Notes under the pieces: model-generated | The model's database searches: none | What the model was told of the DNA's origin: nothing | The model's input: the letters and a program-made list of their open reading frames with translations, nothing else | Made by a program: the position numbers and the translations under genes | Shown here: piece by piece, positions 18,336-26,219 of the stretch | Layout: each line of letters starts with the position of its first letter | Numbering within the stretch: position 1 is the stretch's first letter | NCBI RefSeq assembly: GCF_002022275.1 | Contig: NZ_MSDF01000014.1 | Span: 88,099 to 152,098 of the forward strand | Direction: 5' to 3' | DNA: 64,000 nt | DNA from: Pseudomonas fluorescens | GTDB taxonomy: Bacteria; Pseudomonadota; Gammaproteobacteria; Pseudomonadales; Pseudomonadaceae

Positions 18336-18836
18336 TCAGCAGTCCGGTTTGTCAGCGGTGTAGCGACGGGCCGGGTTCACCGCTGCGCCGAATTCACGCA
18401 GGGCTTTGGCGCCGATCAGCAGCGGGTAGTTGAAACTGCTGCGATCGGTAAGGTTGACCTCGACCGTGCGCTTGACGTCGCCCAGGCACATTTCCAGGTC
18501 GATGACCGGGCGCTTGGCCACGGTGGCTTCGTCCTTGTCGTCGTCTTCGTCGGCGCGGCTTTTGATTTTGCTGATGCGCGAGACCTTGTGCTCGTAGACT
18601 TTGTCGCTCGCGTCCTTGCCGCCGATGCGGAAGCGCACCCAGTCGTCGCCGTCGCGCTGGAAGGTTTCAATGTCACGGGCCGACAGCGAGGCGGTCAGCG
18701 CGCCGGTGTCCATCTTGGCCTTGAAGGTTTGGCCGATCTCCGGCAGTTGAATGTATTCGTAGCGACCGTAAAGAGTCGGTTCGGCGGCCATGACGGGCAA
18801 GGCAACCAGGGCGAACGCGGCAAGGAGCAATTTCAC
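18336..18836 (-). CDS. Retropepsin-like (PF05618-type) putative zinc protease
   Basis: A 166-residue protein with a Sec signal peptide (about 1-17, ending AEP). The aspartic-protease-like motif KMDTGALTASLSA is near residue 40, and LLIGAKALREFGAAVNPARR near the end. The family is annotated ATP-dependent zinc protease, but the DTGA-type motif points to a retropepsin fold, and the ATP claim is not supported by anything visible here. The GTG start is preceded by GAGGAA. It lies eight bases upstream of creB, so all four genes are likely one operon. Confidence 0.8.
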   Translation of the reverse strand: MKLLLAAFALVALPVMAAEPTLYGRYEYIQLPEIGQTFKAKMDTGALTASLSARDIETFQRDGDDWVRFRIGGKDASDKVYEHKVSRISKIKSRADEDDDKDEATVAKRPVIDLEMCLGDVKRTVEVNLTDRSSFNYPLLIGAKALREFGAAVNPARRYTADKPDC

Positions 18837-18896
18837 GAAGTGATTTCCTCGAAAGAAGTAGGCGGATTCTAGACCGCAAAAGCACTGCTTAGTTAG

Positions 18897-19007
18897 ATCG
18901 TTCCCACGCTCTGCGTGGGAACGCCTCCTGTGACGCTCTGCGTCACGCCTTTAAAGCGGACGCGGAGCGTCCAGGGCTGCATTCCCACGCAGAGCGTGGG
19001 AACGATC
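18897..19007. repeat. REPIN, GATCGTTCCCACGCTCTGCG family
   Basis: Inverted GATCGTTCCCACGC arms with inner GACGCTCTGCGTC-type hairpins, between the divergent protease and acyltransferase genes. It belongs to the family that flanks the transposase at 35.4 kb. Confidence 0.85.
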
Positions 19008-19114
19008 AAAAGCCTACGGGGAACATTGTGAAACATTCGTCGGGCGAATTGGGATTTGGCCTCTAGACTCACCTCTCTTATCATGGCCCGCCCACCTGAT
19101 TTCAAGAGTTACTT

Positions 19115-20002
19115 ATGCGCCGCCTGCTCACCGGCTGTTTTGTCACACTGCTGTTATTGCTCAATACGCTCGTGCTGATCGGGCCGTTGATGGTGTTTGC
19201 CCTGCTCAAGCTCGTGGCCCCCGGGCGCTCGCGGGACTGGGCTTCATGGGCGGTGATGTGGATCGCCGAGACCTGGGCCGAGATCGACAAGCTGATCTTT
19301 GCGCTGTGCATCCCGACCCGGTGGGACATTCGTGGCGGCGACGACCTGCGCGGCGACACCTCCTATCTGGTCATCAGCAACCACCAATCCTGGGTGGACA
19401 TTCCAGCGCTGATCCAGGCCCTCAACCGGCGCACGCCGTTCTTCAAATTCTTCCTGAAGAAAGAGCTGATCTGGGTGCCTTTCCTGGGTTTGGCCTGGTG
19501 GGCGCTGGATTACCCGTTCATGAAGCGCTACAGCAAAGCGTTCCTGGCCAAGCACCCGGAGCTGGCGGGGCAGGATTTGAAGATCACCAAAGAGGCCTGC
19601 GAGCTGTTCAAGCGCCAGCCGGTGACGGTGGTTAATTACCTGGAAGGCACGCGGTTCAACGAGGCCAAGCGTTTGCAGCAGGGCTCACCGTTCAAGCGTT
19701 TGCTCAAGCCCAAAGCAGGCGGCGTAGCGTTTGTGCTGGCGGCGATGGGCGAACAGCTGGACGCGATCCTCGACGTGACCGTGGTCTATCCGCAGCCAAA
19801 GATTCCGGGGTTTTGGGACTTGATCAGCGGCGCAGTGCCGACGGTGATCGTTGATATCCGCACGCGCGAGCTGGACCCGGCGTTGTGGCAAGGGGATTAC
19901 GAGAACGACCCGGCGTTTCGCCAGACCGTCCAGAACTGGGTCAACCAGCTCTGGATGGAAAAGGATGCGCGCATCGAACAGCTGCGCGCAGAGGGGCGTT
20001 AG
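19115..20002 (+). CDS. PlsC-type acyltransferase (YihG-like)
   Basis: A 295-residue inner-membrane acyltransferase. An N-terminal membrane helix (about 5-30) is followed by the NHX4D catalytic motif in ISNHQSWVDIP (about residue 85) and the substrate motif NYLEGTRFNEAKR (about 170). The length and N-terminal anchor fit the YihG/YihG-like branch of 1-acylglycerol-3-phosphate acyltransferases, which adjust phospholipid acyl composition. It converges on the DUF2780 gene, and their stop codons overlap (TTAG). Confidence 0.88.
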   Translation: MRRLLTGCFVTLLLLLNTLVLIGPLMVFALLKLVAPGRSRDWASWAVMWIAETWAEIDKLIFALCIPTRWDIRGGDDLRGDTSYLVISNHQSWVDIPALIQALNRRTPFFKFFLKKELIWVPFLGLAWWALDYPFMKRYSKAFLAKHPELAGQDLKITKEACELFKRQPVTVVNYLEGTRFNEAKRLQQGSPFKRLLKPKAGGVAFVLAAMGEQLDAILDVTVVYPQPKIPGFWDLISGAVPTVIVDIRTRELDPALWQGDYENDPAFRQTVQNWVNQLWMEKDARIEQLRAEGR

Positions 20003-20571
20003 CCGCCAGTGCCCCAGGCCGAGGCCAGCTTGCCCAGCACCGACTGATTGGCGCCCTGGCCGCCGAGGTATTGCAGGATCACCGGCGCAAACTGGCCGAC
20101 CATGCCGCTGTCCATGCCCAGTGCGCTGAACGCGGTGTTCAGGTCATTGGTGTTCTTCACGTTACCCAGCACGCTGTCCAGGCCGCTGGTCTTGCTGCCG
20201 CCGGTCTGGCCGAGCAAGCCGCTCAAGGCGCCGAGGCTGCCCAGGGAGTTGCTCCCCGACAGTTGATCCAGGCCCGGCACGCTCTTGCCCAGTTGCGAAT
20301 AGTCAGTGCTGCTCAGTTGGTTCTTGGCCAGGCCCAGCATGGCGCCGGTGCCGCCGACGGCTTGCTCGGGAGTGACGTTCAGTTGCGAGGTCAGGGCGCT
20401 CAGCAAACCGGCGGTCTGGGAGCTCGGCGCTGCGGCAGCCGCCTTGTTGTTGCTGCCCTGGGCGCCGGAAACGGCGTTGGCCACGTCGCCCAGGCTGAAA
20501 CCTGCGGCAAACACCGGGCTGGCAGCCACGGTCAACAGGCAGGACAGGGCGAAACCGCGTGAAATCTTCAT
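19999..20571 (-). CDS. DUF2780-family secreted protein
   Basis: A 190-residue protein with a Sec signal peptide (about 1-23, ending VFA). The body is rich in Gly, Ser, Leu and Gln (LGKSVPGLDQLSGSNSLGSL). The DUF2780 part contains LTSQLNVTPEQAVGGTGAML and VLQYLGGQGANQSVLGKLAS. No enzymatic motif is seen. The first Met codon of the open frame is one codon upstream; MKISRGF is the likelier start. Function is unknown. Confidence 0.82.
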   Translation of the reverse strand: MKISRGFALSCLLTVAASPVFAAGFSLGDVANAVSGAQGSNNKAAAAAPSSQTAGLLSALTSQLNVTPEQAVGGTGAMLGLAKNQLSSTDYSQLGKSVPGLDQLSGSNSLGSLGALSGLLGQTGGSKTSGLDSVLGNVKNTNDLNTAFSALGMDSGMVGQFAPVILQYLGGQGANQSVLGKLASAWGTGG

Positions 20572-20722
20572 CAAGACAACCTCTGAATGTAGGAGCTAAA
20601 AGCAGGCGTTTGACTGACAGTCCCGGAGGAATGTTCCCACACGCAGAATAGTTCAGAAAAAGCTGCATCCAGATCCCCCTCCCCCGCGTATATCAGGCAT
20701 GCACCGCCCGGAGATGGATGGA

Positions 20723-21349
20723 ATGAATGTTCAAGCTGGACTACCCTCTGCCTACCGTGCGCAGTCCCGTCGCCCTCGATCGAGAGCCTGGAGAAGCCCT
20801 ATTTCCATCCACGATGCTGACCTGTTGCGGCCCTTGCTGGCCCAATGCGCCCTGGGCAACCGCCAGGCGTTCGAAACCCTCTACCGCAGCGTGTCGCCGC
20901 GATTGCACGGTGTTGCGTTCCGTTTCATGGGGCGTTCGGACCTGGCCGAAGAAGTGTTGCAGGAAGCGTTCGTGCGCATCTGGTACAACGCCTCGCGCTA
21001 CGAACCGCACCTGGCGGCGCCGATGACCTGGATGGTCAACATCACCCGCAACCTGGCCATCGACCAACTGCGCAAACACCGCGAACAGCCCTTGGCTGAC
21101 GGCCAGCAGGACGCCCTGCTCGACGACAGCCCCAGCGCCCATGAACAACTCGACAGTGAGCGCGAAGCACGCGCCCTCAACCGCTGCCTCGACACCCTCG
21201 ACGGCATGCAACGCCAGTCGATCACCGTGGCTTACTTCCAGGGCCTGTCGTGCTCGGAACTGGCTGACCACTTGGCGGCGCCCCTGGGCTCGGTCAAATC
21301 CTGGATTCGTCGCGGCATGGAGCGCCTGCGCAGGTGCCTTGAATCATGA
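20723..21349 (+). CDS. ECF sigma factor (SigK/RpoE-like), N-terminus probably frameshifted
   Basis: The core is a clear ECF sigma factor. Region 2 has CALGNRQAFETLYRSVSPRL and LAEEVLQEAFVRIWYNASRY; region 4 has QRQSITVAYFQGLSCSELAD and PLGSVKSWIRRGMERLRRCL. The first 30 residues in this frame are Arg-rich and look like noncoding-frame translation. The frame starting at 20727 gives MFKLDYPLPTVRSPVALDRE, which looks like a genuine start, and meets the core if one base is restored near 20810. So either the gene or the sequence carries a 1-base deletion there. The stop overlaps the anti-sigma ATG (ATGA). Confidence 0.85.
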   Translation: MNVQAGLPSAYRAQSRRPRSRAWRSPISIHDADLLRPLLAQCALGNRQAFETLYRSVSPRLHGVAFRFMGRSDLAEEVLQEAFVRIWYNASRYEPHLAAPMTWMVNITRNLAIDQLRKHREQPLADGQQDALLDDSPSAHEQLDSEREARALNRCLDTLDGMQRQSITVAYFQGLSCSELADHLAAPLGSVKSWIRRGMERLRRCLES

Positions 21350-22023
21350 ACTATCAAACGACCACCCTGCGCCGAGCCCTCGCCGCCGATTACGCTATCG
21401 GCTTGATGCCCGCCACGGCGCGCAAGCGCTTTGAACACCTGCTGCTGGACGACGCGGCGCTGCGCACCGAACTCGGCCATTGGCAGGATGCTCTGGCCAG
21501 CCTGACCGGCACGTTGCCTGAGCGGCCGGTGCCTGATCACGTGTGGGCAGGTATCAAAGCGCGGATTGAGCCGCAGGTGCTGCATGTACCGGCGAAGAAA
21601 CCGTTCTGGATGAATTTCCGCCTGCTCGCGGCGGCGTGCGCCGTGGTGCTGGCGCTGTTTGTCGGCGTGCTTTACCAGCGCGATAACACCGCGCAGTACA
21701 ACGCCACCCTGGTCAACGCCAGCCAGCAACCGGCGCTGCGCATTCAGGCGTTTGCCGATTACTTGCAAGTCGAGCCGCTGACGACCGTGGTGCTGGAACC
21801 CACGCGAGCCATGGAGTTGTGGGCCGTTCCGGCCGGAGGTAAGCCAATTTCCCTGGGCCTGATGCCTGATTCGGGCAAAGGCCGGATTCCGTTGAGCAAG
21901 GAGCAGCAAGCATTACTCACTGCCCCACTGACCCTCGCTGTCAGCCTCGAGCCGCGAGGCGGTTCGCCGACCGGGCAGCCAACAGGCCCTGTGCTGTACC
22001 AAGGCGCACTGGCCACCCGCTGA
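21346..22023 (+). CDS. Anti-sigma factor, RskA type
   Basis: A 225-residue single-pass membrane anti-sigma factor. The cytoplasmic N-terminus includes ADYAIGLMPATARKRFEHLL. One membrane helix lies near 90-110 (LLAAACAVVLALFVGVLY). The C-terminal RskA domain includes MELWAVPAGGKPISLGLMPD. It is translationally coupled to the sigma gene by an ATGA overlap, which identifies it as the partner. The signal is not apparent. Confidence 0.9.
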   Translation: MNYQTTTLRRALAADYAIGLMPATARKRFEHLLLDDAALRTELGHWQDALASLTGTLPERPVPDHVWAGIKARIEPQVLHVPAKKPFWMNFRLLAAACAVVLALFVGVLYQRDNTAQYNATLVNASQQPALRIQAFADYLQVEPLTTVVLEPTRAMELWAVPAGGKPISLGLMPDSGKGRIPLSKEQQALLTAPLTLAVSLEPRGGSPTGQPTGPVLYQGALATR

Positions 22024-22353
22024 CACACACCTGGGGAGTGGAGCAGCTGTTGTGGTTGTGGTTGTGGCGAGCGGGCTTGCCCGCGTTGGGCCGCGTAGCG
22101 GCCCCAGTAGGATCACCGCGTTTTTTCAGGCCGTTCACCGTGTCGGGTTTTGGGGCCGCTGCGCAGCCCAACGCGGGCAAGCCCGCTCGCCACAACAGCC
22201 CACTGGCCATAGTAACGGTGCCCGTTCGGTACTTATCGAAATAACCAGTACCAACTCACGCAGAATCGGCTCTAAGCAACTGTCATCTCTAACAGTAGCC
22301 ACCGCCGTTCACCGCCCGCACCATGACTCTTCTGCACGCCAGGGAGAGGGTCC
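22024..22353. other. Gene-free stretch holding a long REPIN
   Basis: No gene. The stretch contains a (TTGTGG)3 microrepeat at about 22050-22067 and the REPIN at 22061-22196. A further 155 bases lead to the Shine-Dalgarno of the next gene. Confidence 0.5.
22061..22196. repeat. Long-stem REPIN, GCGGGCTTGCCCGCGTTGGG variant
   Basis: The arms run GTGGCGAGCGGGCTTGCCCG then TTGGGCCGCGTAGCGGCCCC, and the inverted copy closes the element. The stem is about twice as long as in the other REPINs because the GGGCCGC-type inner palindrome is included in each arm. Confidence 0.8.
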
Positions 22354-22749
22354 ATGAAGCGCGCCATCCTGTCAGCTATGTTGCCAATGATCATGGCAAA
22401 TTCCGTTGCGGCAACCACCACGTGCCCGCCGATCCAAAGCATCACGCAAACTCAACTGCCATCTGGCGGTTATCGCTATGAGGCAACACAGCCCGACGGG
22501 CGTCTGTGGAAAGACGATAACCCGTTGGCGTTAGCGTCCTACCTGGCTGACGCGACATTTCACGATGCCCGATACGATGCACAGAACGCAGCCGTTATTT
22601 GCACCTACAAAGGGCCAATGGGTAACGACGCAAGCTTTTCGGTCTCGCTCAAACCCGTGCCAGGTTGGAACCTCAGGCCCGTCGGCGACTGGAGGGGCAC
22701 GTATTGCGAAAATCCGGATGTTTCCAAGTGTTCATTTCAGCACCAATGA
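22354..22749 (+). CDS. Secreted hypothetical protein (DUF3757-like)
   Basis: A 131-residue protein with a Sec signal peptide (about 1-20). The mature part starts TTTCPPIQSITQ and continues GGYRYEATQPDGRLWKDD, AAVICTYKGPMGN and a C-terminal Cys pair (YCENPDVSKC). Four mature-region cysteines suggest disulphides. The CP-I-GYxYxA-W-CxY pattern is shared with the protein at 23438, so the two are likely distant paralogues. It resembles DUF3757 proteins of pseudomonads, but that assignment is tentative. Function is unknown. Confidence 0.7.
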   Translation: MKRAILSAMLPMIMANSVAATTTCPPIQSITQTQLPSGGYRYEATQPDGRLWKDDNPLALASYLADATFHDARYDAQNAAVICTYKGPMGNDASFSVSLKPVPGWNLRPVGDWRGTYCENPDVSKCSFQHQ

Positions 22750-22856
22750 ATGGGCGAGGCGACTTGCTCCCGGCGGAGGATGGCGCTTATAGTTCGGCGG
22801 TCGTCCATATGGCGACACGGGTTTGGCGACTCGGGTGAAATTAGGCATGCAAAAGC

Positions 22857-22880
22857 ACCTGCTTCTTTGCAGGTTTTTTT
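22857..22880 (+). terminator. Intrinsic terminator
   Basis: ACCTGC-TTCTTT-GCAGGT followed by TTTTTT. It ends transcription about 110 bases after the 131-residue gene and lies just before the structured element at 22901. Confidence 0.8.
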
Positions 22881-22900
22881 GCACGCGTAAAGCTGCTTTA

Positions 22901-22981
22901 TGGCGGCTGTGCGTGGGAGACCTTCGGGTCTGCCGGCCTTTGCCTTATTTCACCGGTTCGCCAACCTGCGTACAGCTGCCA
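22901..22981 (+). ncRNA. Candidate structured RNA, three-way junction, upstream of a small gene
   Basis: The bases can form a 13-pair outer stem (22901-22913 with 22969-22981, two G-U pairs). Inside are a UUCG-capped hairpin (AGACC-TTCG-GGTCT, 22918-22931) and a second hairpin closed by CCGG/CCGG (22933-22936 with 22953-22956). It sits between a terminator and the ATG at 23039, as a 5' leader would. My impression is that similar sequences occur before small proteins of this kind in other pseudomonads, but I could not check. A cis-regulatory role is inference. Confidence 0.5.
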
Positions 22982-23038
22982 CCCATTCGTTTGGCGACGT
23001 TTGAGTAGCAGCCTCACTCTCTGGAATAAGGTTACAAC

Positions 23039-23299
23039 ATGAACCGATACATGCCGCTCACCGGCCACGACAGCACCACCCCGTCCCTGCTTATCGACAC
23101 CCAAGTCCCGCTTGACGTGCTCCACGACGCCGCCGTCTACCGCATCCGCGCGGTCACTCAAGTCATGGAAAACCTCGCGTTTCGCGAGGGCCTGCACACC
23201 GACACCCTCGTCCTCCAGGACTTCGCCCTGCTCTGCGCCATTCCGTTACGCGACGGCTGCGACTTGCTGGATGTGATCAGCCGGCGCTTGCAGGCTTAA
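23039..23299 (+). CDS. Small hypothetical protein, 86 aa
   Basis: A short, mostly helical cytoplasmic protein: LIDTQVPLDVLHDAAVYRIR followed by TDTLVLQDFALLCAIPLRDG. It is reminiscent of the small DUF3077/DUF6124-type proteins of Pseudomonas (a P-L-x-x-A-L-x-x-A-like helix), but I cannot confirm membership. AAGG precedes the ATG by seven bases. A candidate structured leader lies upstream and a strong terminator follows, so it is a self-contained transcription unit. Confidence 0.65.
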   Translation: MNRYMPLTGHDSTTPSLLIDTQVPLDVLHDAAVYRIRAVTQVMENLAFREGLHTDTLVLQDFALLCAIPLRDGCDLLDVISRRLQA

Positions 23300-23313
23300 C
23301 CCGTAGAGGCAAA

Positions 23314-23341
23314 AAAGGGCGACGTCGTGTCGCCCTTTCCC
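23314..23341 (+). terminator. Intrinsic terminator of the 86-aa gene
   Basis: AAAGGGCGAC pairs with GTCGCCCTTT around GTCGT, starting 15 bases after the stop. The A-run before it makes it a possible bidirectional terminator. Confidence 0.85.
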
Positions 23342-23437
23342 ATTCCCGAGGCACCCGATTCCCCGGAACCCAAGCGTCGTTACAGCCCACCCAAGGCAGC
23401 CTCTACCAGGCAACCCTACTCAGGAGCTGTAACCCCC

Positions 23438-23803
23438 ATGATCGGATTGATCCCTAACTTTTTTGCTGTATTCAGCGCCATCAACAGCCAGCAACCGCGC
23501 AATCAGGCCATCGACCTGGGCCAATGCCCTGCCCCCCGCGACATTCAATCAACACCCTACACCGACCCCGACCTGCCCCCGCCGTATGGCGAGGGCTATC
23601 AATACACAGCCACCACCCGTAACAAGACATGGACCGGGCAAACCGCCGCGACAAGCGACGACTTCCTAAGCCCGGAGTACGAACTCAAGGCGGAGGAAAT
23701 CAACGAGCAAAACGGCAAGGTCCATTGCGATTACGGCGGCAAGCGCCTGATAAAAAATGGCGAGGTGACGGATCCCTATCTGCGGCTGACGACACTTAAA
23801 TAA
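23438..23803 (+). CDS. Hypothetical protein, 121 aa, distant paralogue of the 22354 product
   Basis: Starts MIGLIPNFFAVFSAINSQQP; AGGAG lies about 12 bases upstream, a little far. The hydrophobic N-terminus is short and is not a clear signal peptide. The body shows CPAPRDIQ, GYQYTATTRNKTW and GKVHCDYGGKRLI, matching the C-P-x-x-x-x-I, G-Y-x-Y-x-A, W and C-x-Y-x-G positions of the 131-residue protein upstream. The open frame extends 37 codons further upstream through the preceding terminator, which argues against the longer start. Function is unknown. Confidence 0.6.
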   Translation: MIGLIPNFFAVFSAINSQQPRNQAIDLGQCPAPRDIQSTPYTDPDLPPPYGEGYQYTATTRNKTWTGQTAATSDDFLSPEYELKAEEINEQNGKVHCDYGGKRLIKNGEVTDPYLRLTTLK

Positions 23804-23808
23804 CCCAT

Positions 23809-23841
23809 AAAAAATGGCGACCTTCAGGGTCGCCATTTTTT
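23809..23841. terminator. Bidirectional intrinsic terminator
   Basis: AAAAAATGGCGACC pairs with GGTCGCCATTTTTT around TTCA. It lies between the convergent 121-residue gene and fdhA and has runs on both sides. Confidence 0.93.
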
Positions 23842-23853
23842 CAGCCTCTTGCC

Positions 23854-25053
23854 TTATGCCGCACTGAACAACTTATGCGGATCAATCACAAACTTCTTCG
23901 GCACACCCGCATCAAACTCGCCATACCCACGCGGCGCGTCATCCAGGCTGATCACTTGCACACCGACGATGTCAGCAATGTTGATGCGGTCCCACATGAT
24001 CGCCTGCATCAGTTGGCGGTTGTACTTCATCACCGGCGTTTGCCCGGTGTGGAAGCTATGGGATTTGGCCCAGCCCAGACCGAAGCGAATGCTCAGGCTG
24101 CCCATTTTTGCGGCGGCGTCCACAGCACCTGGGTCTTCTGTCACGTACAGGCCCGGGATACCGATCTTGCCCGCCACACGCACCACGCCCATCAGTGAGT
24201 TGAGCACGGTAGCCGGGGCTTCGGCTTTCACGCCTTCATGGCCGTGGCCACGGGCTTCGAAGCCCACGGCGTCGACGGCACAGTCGACTTCCGGCTCGCC
24301 CAGCAGGGCGGCGATTTGTTCGTGCAGTGGGGTATCTGTGGACAGGTCGGCAATTTCAAACCCTTGCGCCTTGGCGTGGGCCAAACGGATCGGGTTGACG
24401 TCGCCGATGATCACCACCGCCGCGCCGAGCAGGCGTGCAGAGGCGGCAGCGGCAAGGCCGACAGGGCCCGCGCCGGCGATGTAGACGGTGCTGCCGGGGC
24501 CAACGCCTGCGGTGACGGCGCCGTGGTAGCCGGTCGGCAGAATGTCGGAGAGGCAGGTCAGGTCGCGGATTTTCTCCATGGCCTTGTCGCGGTCCGGCAG
24601 TTTGAGCAGGTTGAAGTCGGCGTAGGGCACCAGCACGTATTCGGCTTGGCCGCCGGTCCAGTCGCCCATGTCGACATAGCCGTAAGCACCGCCCGGGCGG
24701 GCCGGGTTGACGCTCAGGCACACGCCGGTGTGTTGTTCCTTGCAGGATCGGCAGAGGCCGCAGGCGACGTTGAACGGCACCGAGACCAGGTCGCCGATTT
24801 TCAGGTTTTCGACGCCGCTGCCCATCTCGATCACTTCGCCGGTGATTTCGTGACCGAGCACCAGGCCGGTCTGGGCGGTGGTACGGCCGCGCACCATGTG
24901 TTGGTCGGAGCCGCAGATGTTGGTGGAGACCACGCGCAGGATGACGCCGTGTTCAATCTTCCTGCCACGGGGGTCCTGCATTTTGGGATAGTCGATTTTC
25001 TGTACTTCGACTTGGCCGTTGCCGAGATACACGACACCACGATTACCAGACAT
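23854..25053 (-). CDS. fdhA: Glutathione-independent formaldehyde dehydrogenase
   Basis: A 399-residue zinc- and NAD-dependent dehydrogenase that oxidises formaldehyde to formate, as in P. putida FdhA. The catalytic zinc region is NICGSDQHMVRG and GLVLGHEITGEV. The structural zinc cysteines are in ACGLCRSCKEQHTGVCL. The Rossmann motif is VYIAGAGPVGLAAAASARLL. It is the last gene of the glyA-sox-purU block and would detoxify formaldehyde released by dimethylglycine and sarcosine oxidation. Confidence 0.96.
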   Translation of the reverse strand: MSGNRGVVYLGNGQVEVQKIDYPKMQDPRGRKIEHGVILRVVSTNICGSDQHMVRGRTTAQTGLVLGHEITGEVIEMGSGVENLKIGDLVSVPFNVACGLCRSCKEQHTGVCLSVNPARPGGAYGYVDMGDWTGGQAEYVLVPYADFNLLKLPDRDKAMEKIRDLTCLSDILPTGYHGAVTAGVGPGSTVYIAGAGPVGLAAAASARLLGAAVVIIGDVNPIRLAHAKAQGFEIADLSTDTPLHEQIAALLGEPEVDCAVDAVGFEARGHGHEGVKAEAPATVLNSLMGVVRVAGKIGIPGLYVTEDPGAVDAAAKMGSLSIRFGLGWAKSHSFHTGQTPVMKYNRQLMQAIMWDRINIADIVGVQVISLDDAPRGYGEFDAGVPKKFVIDPHKLFSAA

Positions 25054-25157
25054 GCTTTCACCTCGCTGTTGTTTTTATGGAACCGCGTTGCCCAGGCAGG
25101 CAGCGCGTTAAAGTGCTCGGGTTACAGATGCTGTTTTTGCGTTGTTGCTGAGGGCCT

Positions 25158-25231
25158 CATCGCAGGCAAGCCAGCTCCCACATTTGAAAGTATTCACAAA
25201 TCAAAATGTGGGAGCTGGCTTGCCTGCGATG
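25158..25231. repeat. REPIN, GCTGGCTTGCCTGCGAT family
   Basis: Inverted arms around a 25-base spacer, in the gap between purU and fdhA and therefore inside the catabolic gene block. Confidence 0.85.
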
Positions 25232-25238
25232 GCGGCCG

Positions 25239-26096
25239 TCAAAGCACCACAGTCCTGTTGGCGTTGAGAAAAACCCGCCGCTCAATGTGATACCCAACGG
25301 CCCGCGCCAACGTCAGCCCTTCAATATCGCGCCCCTTGGCAATCAAATCCTCGGGATAGTGGCTGTGATCCACCACCTCCACGCCCTGGGCGATGATCGG
25401 GCCTTCGTCCAGGTCGTTGTTGATGTAATGCGCCGTGGCGCCGACCAGCTTCACCCCTTTGTTGTACGCCTGGTGATACGGCTTGGCGCCCTTGAACCCC
25501 GGCAACAACGAGTGATGAATATTGATGGCCTTGCCATCCAGCTTGCGGCACAGCTCCGGTGACAGCACTTGCATGTAGCGCGCAAGAATCACCAGTTCGG
25601 CGCCGGTGTCTTCCACCACTTGCCACACCTGACGCTCCTGGGACGGTTTGTCGTTGGGGTCGAGGGGGAAATGGTAGTAGGGAATCTGGTGCCAGTCGGC
25701 CAACGGTTTCAAATCGGGGTGGTTGGACACCACCGCGACCACGTCCATCGACAGTTGGCCGATGCGCTGGCGGTACAGCAAGTCGTTGAGGCAGTGATCG
25801 GCCTTGGAGACCATGATCACCACTTTTGGCCGGTAGTTCGGCGCCGTCAGCTCGAAGATCATGCCAAAGGCTTCACCGCGCGAGGCCAGGCCATCGCGAA
25901 AACCCTGCTCGTCAAAACCGTCGGGCTGGCGGAATTCCACGCGGATAAAAAACCGACCCGAAAGCCGGTCATCGAACGAGTGGTGCTCGGTAACGTAGCA
26001 ACCCTGCTCGAACAGGTAGCGGGTGACCGCGTCCACCGTGCCGAGCACGCTGGGGCAGTCGGCAGTCAAAATCCATGTATCAGGTGCGCGGCTCAT
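25239..26096 (-). CDS. purU: Formyltetrahydrofolate deformylase
   Basis: A 285-residue enzyme releasing formate and tetrahydrofolate from 10-formyl-THF. An N-terminal ACT domain (TWILTADCPSVLGTVDAVTR) is followed by the formyltransferase-like domain with AILARYMQVLSPEL-type and INIHHSLLPGFKGAKPYHQA motifs holding the catalytic Asn/His/Asp set. The start at MSRAPD has AAGGAG 11 bases upstream and was preferred over the Met nine codons earlier, which lies in a REPIN. Within the betaine locus it regenerates THF charged by sarcosine oxidation. Confidence 0.96.
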   Translation of the reverse strand: MSRAPDTWILTADCPSVLGTVDAVTRYLFEQGCYVTEHHSFDDRLSGRFFIRVEFRQPDGFDEQGFRDGLASRGEAFGMIFELTAPNYRPKVVIMVSKADHCLNDLLYRQRIGQLSMDVVAVVSNHPDLKPLADWHQIPYYHFPLDPNDKPSQERQVWQVVEDTGAELVILARYMQVLSPELCRKLDGKAINIHHSLLPGFKGAKPYHQAYNKGVKLVGATAHYINNDLDEGPIIAQGVEVVDHSHYPEDLIAKGRDIEGLTLARAVGYHIERRVFLNANRTVVL

Positions 26097-26111
26097 TGTG
26101 CGTGACTCCTT

Positions 26112-26219
26112 GATCGTTCCCACGCTCTGCGTGGGAACGCCACCGTGGACGCTCTGCGTCCGCTCTTGGGACGCGGAGCGTCCCGGGATGCATTCCCACG
26201 CAGAGCGTGGGAACGATCA
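26112..26219. repeat. REPIN, GATCGTTCCCACGCTCTGCG family, abutting soxG
   Basis: Complete inverted arms with inner GGACGCTCTGCGTCC-type hairpins. Its left end touches the purU Shine-Dalgarno region, and its right end (GAACGATCAT) overlaps the soxG stop codon at 26217-26219. Confidence 0.88.

Noticed and set aside
22038..22244. Small open frames across the REPIN at 22.1 kb
   Set aside because: They are translations of the palindrome itself, in several frames on both strands, without ribosome binding sites.
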